Assembly: GCA_020860865.1 (NCBI GenBank)
Contig: JAJBTL010000254.1
Span: 1-7,745 of the forward strand
DNA length: 7,745 nucleotides
Direction of reading: 5' to 3'
Origin: Planctomycetota bacterium
GTDB lineage: Bacteria > Planctomycetota > SZUA-567
Position 1 is the first letter of the stretch, and the number at the start of each line of letters is the position of its first letter. The position numbers were made by a program, and so were the translations under genes. Below, piece by piece: positions 5,158 through 7,745 of this stretch. The notes below the pieces were generated by a model that made no database searches, was not told where the DNA came from, and was given only the letters and a program-made list of their open reading frames with translations.

Positions 5158-6597
5158 TCAGTCCCTGACCGCGCCGTAAGGCAGTTCAAGCGGCACATTG
5201 GCGTCGAACCACGCCTTCCGGGACAGGAAGTACCCGAGGGCGGCGACCGCGACGACGAGGCCGATAATATTCGACACCATGTGCGGAAGGTTCAGGCCGA
5301 TACGTTCCATGCATATGTAACTGATGACAACCGCCGTCATGATGGTGGCGGGCAGACTGGCTATCCAGTGGAAGGACTGCCGCTTAACCAGGTAGGCGGC
5401 CGCGGTCCAGAGGACGATGGTGGCAAGGGTCTGGTTCGACCAGCCGAAATAGCGCCAGATGATGTTGAAGTCGACAAAAGTCAGGGCGATGCCGATGGCA
5501 AAAATGGGAATGGCGATGAACAGACGGTTGGCGGTGGCTTTCTGTCCATACCCGAACATGTCGGAAATGGTGAGTCGGGCGGCGCGGAAGGCGGTGTCGC
5601 CGGACGTGACAGGGAGGACCACCACACCCAAAATGGCCAGAACGCCGCCGACCGGACCGAGAAGCGTGGTGCAGACCTGGTTGCCGACTTGACCGGGGTT
5701 CCCGGCCGCCATGAGTGCTTCCGGGCTTTCATAGAAGGTCATGCCGGCGGTCGCCCAGATAAGGGCGATGATGCCTTCGGCGATCATCGCGCCGTAGAAG
5801 ATGCTCCTGCCCTGGCGTTCATTCGCCATGCAGCGGGCCATCATCGGCGACTGGGTGGCGTGGAAGCCGGACAGCGCGCCGCAGGCGATGGTGACGAACA
5901 GGAGGGGCCAGATCGGCAGTCCCTGCGGGTGCTGGTTGGTCCATTCGGCCCAACTGTAGAACTCATAGCCATTGGCAATGAGGCCGCCGGCGACGCCCAC
6001 CGCCATAATTATAAGGACGACGGCGAAGAGGGGGTAGAGGCGGCCGATGATGACGTCAATCGGGAGGATGGTGGCGAGGAAGTAGTACGCGAAGATAATG
6101 GCCACCCACACGGCGACGTTCCAGCCGGTCAGGCCGGTCAGAAGACCGGCGGGCGCGGCGACGAACACGGTGCCGACCAGCACCAGGAGAACGACGGCGA
6201 AGACGCGCATGATCTGCTTGAAAATGTTACCAAGGGTGTAGCCGACAATATCCGGCGTCGATTTTCCGTGATAGCGGCTGGAGAGCATGCCGGAAAAATA
6301 GTCGTGGACGCCGCCGGCGAAAATCGAGCCAAGCACAATCCACAAGAGAGCGGTCGGACCGTACAGGGCGCCCATGATGGGACCGAACACCGGACCGACG
6401 CCGGCGATGTTCAGGAGTTGGATGAGAAATACTTTCCACCCGGGCATCCGGATATAATCAACGCCGTCCGCCAGCCGTTCACAAGGCATGTCGTGTTTAT
6501 CGTCGGCTCCGAATAACTTCTCGACTACCCGGCTGTACAGGGCAAACCCGAGAATTAGGGCGACAACCGCGATAAAAAAGTACATGTAGTTCGGCAT
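5158..6597 (-). CDS. cstA: CstA-family carbon starvation transporter (short form)
   Basis: Inner-membrane permease of the CstA family; studied members take up peptides or pyruvate during carbon starvation. 479 residues, very hydrophobic, with about a dozen or more membrane spans. Family signatures seen: GVGPVFGPIMGALYGP (66-81), GGVHDYFSGMLSSRYHG (95-111), SGFHATQSPMMARC (243-256) and VTSGDTAFRAARL further on. Enteric CstA and BtsT are about 700 residues; this is the shorter form found in many other bacteria and is not obviously truncated, since it ends in a soluble tail with TGA. Start ATG 6597 with GGAG 5 nt ahead. Transcribed alone as far as can be seen, 204 bp from cheR. The substrate cannot be decided here. 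Confidence 0.92.
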   Translation of the reverse strand: MPNYMYFFIAVVALILGFALYSRVVEKLFGADDKHDMPCERLADGVDYIRMPGWKVFLIQLLNIAGVGPVFGPIMGALYGPTALLWIVLGSIFAGGVHDYFSGMLSSRYHGKSTPDIVGYTLGNIFKQIMRVFAVVLLVLVGTVFVAAPAGLLTGLTGWNVAVWVAIIFAYYFLATILPIDVIIGRLYPLFAVVLIIMAVGVAGGLIANGYEFYSWAEWTNQHPQGLPIWPLLFVTIACGALSGFHATQSPMMARCMANERQGRSIFYGAMIAEGIIALIWATAGMTFYESPEALMAAGNPGQVGNQVCTTLLGPVGGVLAILGVVVLPVTSGDTAFRAARLTISDMFGYGQKATANRLFIAIPIFAIGIALTFVDFNIIWRYFGWSNQTLATIVLWTAAAYLVKRQSFHWIASLPATIMTAVVISYICMERIGLNLPHMVSNIIGLVVAVAALGYFLSRKAWFDANVPLELPYGAVRD

Positions 6598-6667
6598 ACT
6601 CGCTCCATATCAGTAAGACCGCAAATAAACCCCTCAACTCCCCGAAATCTTTGCTACGTTGCACTTA

Positions 6668-6685
6668 TCCCTGAAAAAACAGGGA
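6668..6685. repeat. Small hairpin in the cstA leader region
   Basis: TCCCTG and CAGGGA flank six adenines, giving a 6-bp stem about 70 bp upstream of the cstA ATG. On the minus strand the loop is all T. It could be part of a leader or an operator; I see no clear promoter in 6598-6740. Confidence 0.25.
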
Positions 6686-6745
6686 GGCTCACCCCGGATC
6701 GTGAATACAATTAATGGGTTACGTATTTGCTCTGTCCGAATATTT

Positions 6746-6772
6746 AAAGGCCGCCCCGTTGGGGAAGCGGCC
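6746..6772 (-). terminator. Probable Rho-independent terminator of cheR
   Basis: On the minus strand GGCCG (6772-6768) pairs with CGGCC (6753-6749), and an inner CCCC/GGGG stem encloses the loop AAC. TTTAAATATT follows. It begins 30 nt past the cheR stop. The T-run is short, so termination strength is uncertain, but it argues that cheR and cstA are separate transcription units. Confidence 0.55.
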
Positions 6773-6801
6773 AATACGTCAAGCATAAGTATTCAGATTA
6801 A

Positions 6802-7686
6802 TTACTTCCGCATGTAGATGGTCGGTTTGACATATTCAAACCGGTGGTTGACGCCGCTCAGGCTTTCCGAGTGGCCGATGAACAGGTAGCCGCCGGAAGC
6901 GAGGTTGTCGTAATAACGGTTGATCAACGCCTCCTGGGTCGGACGGTCGAAGTAGATCATGACGTTCCAGCAGAAGATGAAGTTGAACTTGTTCCTGAAC
7001 GGCCATTCGGAAAACAGGTTGAGGTGGCGGAAGGTGATCATCTTCCGCAGTTCCGGCCGCATCTGGTAGGCCGGCTTGCCTTTTTCATCGGTGACGCTGT
7101 TCAGGTACTTCTTTACCAGGGCCGGCGGGATGCCGTTCACCCGGTCCTTCCCGTACACGCCGCGCTGGCCATGGGCGACGACTTCGGTATCGATATCGGT
7201 GGCGAGGAGTTTGACATCCCATTCCTCCATCCGGGTGACCGATTCCGAGATGGTCATGGCCATGGTGTACACCTCTTCGCCGGTGGAACAGCCGGCCGAC
7301 CAGCCGCGGAGGCGGATTTTCCCTCCAGAGCGGGCGTTGGACTGTTCCAGCTTTGGAATAAGCGTGGACGAGAGGAATTGGAAATGTTCGTTCTCGCGGA
7401 AGAACGAAGTCAGGTTGGTGGAAATGGCGTTCATCACTTCGCGGAGCGCTTCGCCGGTGGTGTCGGACTGCATCCAGGCGAAATATTCCTTGAACCCGGA
7501 CATGTTCCTCTGGCGGATGACCTTGCCGAACCGGGCGCGAACAAGCTCCATTTTATTCTTGCCAAGGTTGATACGCGCTTTTTCGTAGATATACTTGCAT
7601 ATCTTGTTGAACAGTTCATCGGTTAAATCATCTTCGCGCGCGTACATGCGGGTCGTGTGCGAACGTGGTCCCAATGTCATGGCCAT
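6802..7686 (-). CDS. cheR: Chemoreceptor methyltransferase CheR
   Basis: SAM-dependent methyltransferase that methylates glutamates of chemoreceptors for adaptation; cytoplasmic. 294 residues. The N-terminal helical domain (about 20-85, LTDELFNKICKYIYEKA) is followed by STNLTSFFRE (89-98), which holds the conserved Arg (R97). The SAM-binding loop is WSAGCSTGEE (129-138), the acidic SAM ligand region LLATDID (160-166), then FRHLNLF (219-225), and GGYLFIGHSESL near the end. The motif usually written CRNVxIYFD reads CWNVMIYFD (239-247), so Arg is replaced by Trp240 (TGG, one step from CGG). The start is uncertain: ATG 7686 or 7680, with only a weak GGATGG ahead; ATG 7647 has no ribosome site. 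It ends TAA, then a terminator. No cheB neighbour is visible. Confidence 0.94.
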   Translation of the reverse strand: MAMTLGPRSHTTRMYAREDDLTDELFNKICKYIYEKARINLGKNKMELVRARFGKVIRQRNMSGFKEYFAWMQSDTTGEALREVMNAISTNLTSFFRENEHFQFLSSTLIPKLEQSNARSGGKIRLRGWSAGCSTGEEVYTMAMTISESVTRMEEWDVKLLATDIDTEVVAHGQRGVYGKDRVNGIPPALVKKYLNSVTDEKGKPAYQMRPELRKMITFRHLNLFSEWPFRNKFNFIFCWNVMIYFDRPTQEALINRYYDNLASGGYLFIGHSESLSGVNHRFEYVKPTIYMRK

Positions 7687-7745
7687 CCATCCGTATAGCG
7701 TGTGAAAATGCTTGTGAGCCTTCCCGTGTGCATTTCGTCTAAATT

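Noticed and set aside
5098..6516. Long plus-strand frame (472 codons) opposite cstA
   Set aside because: It is the antisense shadow of the clear CstA gene; its protein is low-complexity Asp/Gly/His-rich with no family motif, and cstA has a ribosome site and conserved membrane blocks.
5158..6597. CstA as a truncated gene
   Set aside because: Although shorter than enteric CstA (about 700 residues), 479 residues fits the known short family form and the protein has a normal start, ribosome site and soluble C-terminal tail.
6844..7626. Plus-strand frame of 260 codons opposite cheR
   Set aside because: Antisense shadow of cheR; no family motifs.

Overview
The window comes from a GC-rich bacterial chromosome (roughly 55-60 % GC by eye). 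It carries housekeeping genes mixed with surface-motility and chemotaxis genes. The type IV pilus retraction ATPase (PilT), CheW and CheR point to a motile or formerly motile bacterium. The archaeal-type cofactor-independent phosphoglycerate mutase and the short (479-residue) CstA form are both known from anaerobic or deep-branching bacterial lineages. I cannot name the phylum from the sequence; any PVC-like or candidate-phylum guess would be weak. I see no tRNA, rRNA, CRISPR array, transposase or phage gene.

Layout. 1-530 (-): 5' part of apgM, running off the left edge. 753-1250 (+): a GNAT acetyltransferase with a TTG start. 1392-1955 (+): thpR, an RNA 2',3'-cyclic phosphodiesterase. 3910-2022 (-): an operon of plsC then pilT, joined by an ATGA overlap; pilT is broken by an in-frame TAA. 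4777-4298 (-): cheW with its own terminator. 6597-5158 (-): cstA. 7686-6802 (-): cheR with its own terminator.

The two longest gene-free stretches are the most unusual parts. Upstream of plsC (3911-4297) there is a perfect 12-bp inverted repeat with a third related copy nearby, a nested inverted-repeat structure at 4086-4152, and the cheW terminator. Upstream of cheW (4778-5157) there is a 138-152 bp imperfect palindrome flanked by TA dinucleotides. It starts just downstream of a good extended -10 promoter facing cheW, so it would form a giant hairpin at the 5' end of the cheW transcript, or it is a small palindromic (MITE-like) insertion, or both.

How the genes may work together. CheW (receptor-kinase coupling) and CheR (receptor methylation) belong to one chemosensory pathway, and PilT powers pilus retraction, which such pathways often control. 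CheR has Trp where the family normally has Arg in its CRNVxIYF motif, and pilT is interrupted. Two departures in motility-related genes could mean decay, sequence error or unusual biology; the window alone cannot decide.
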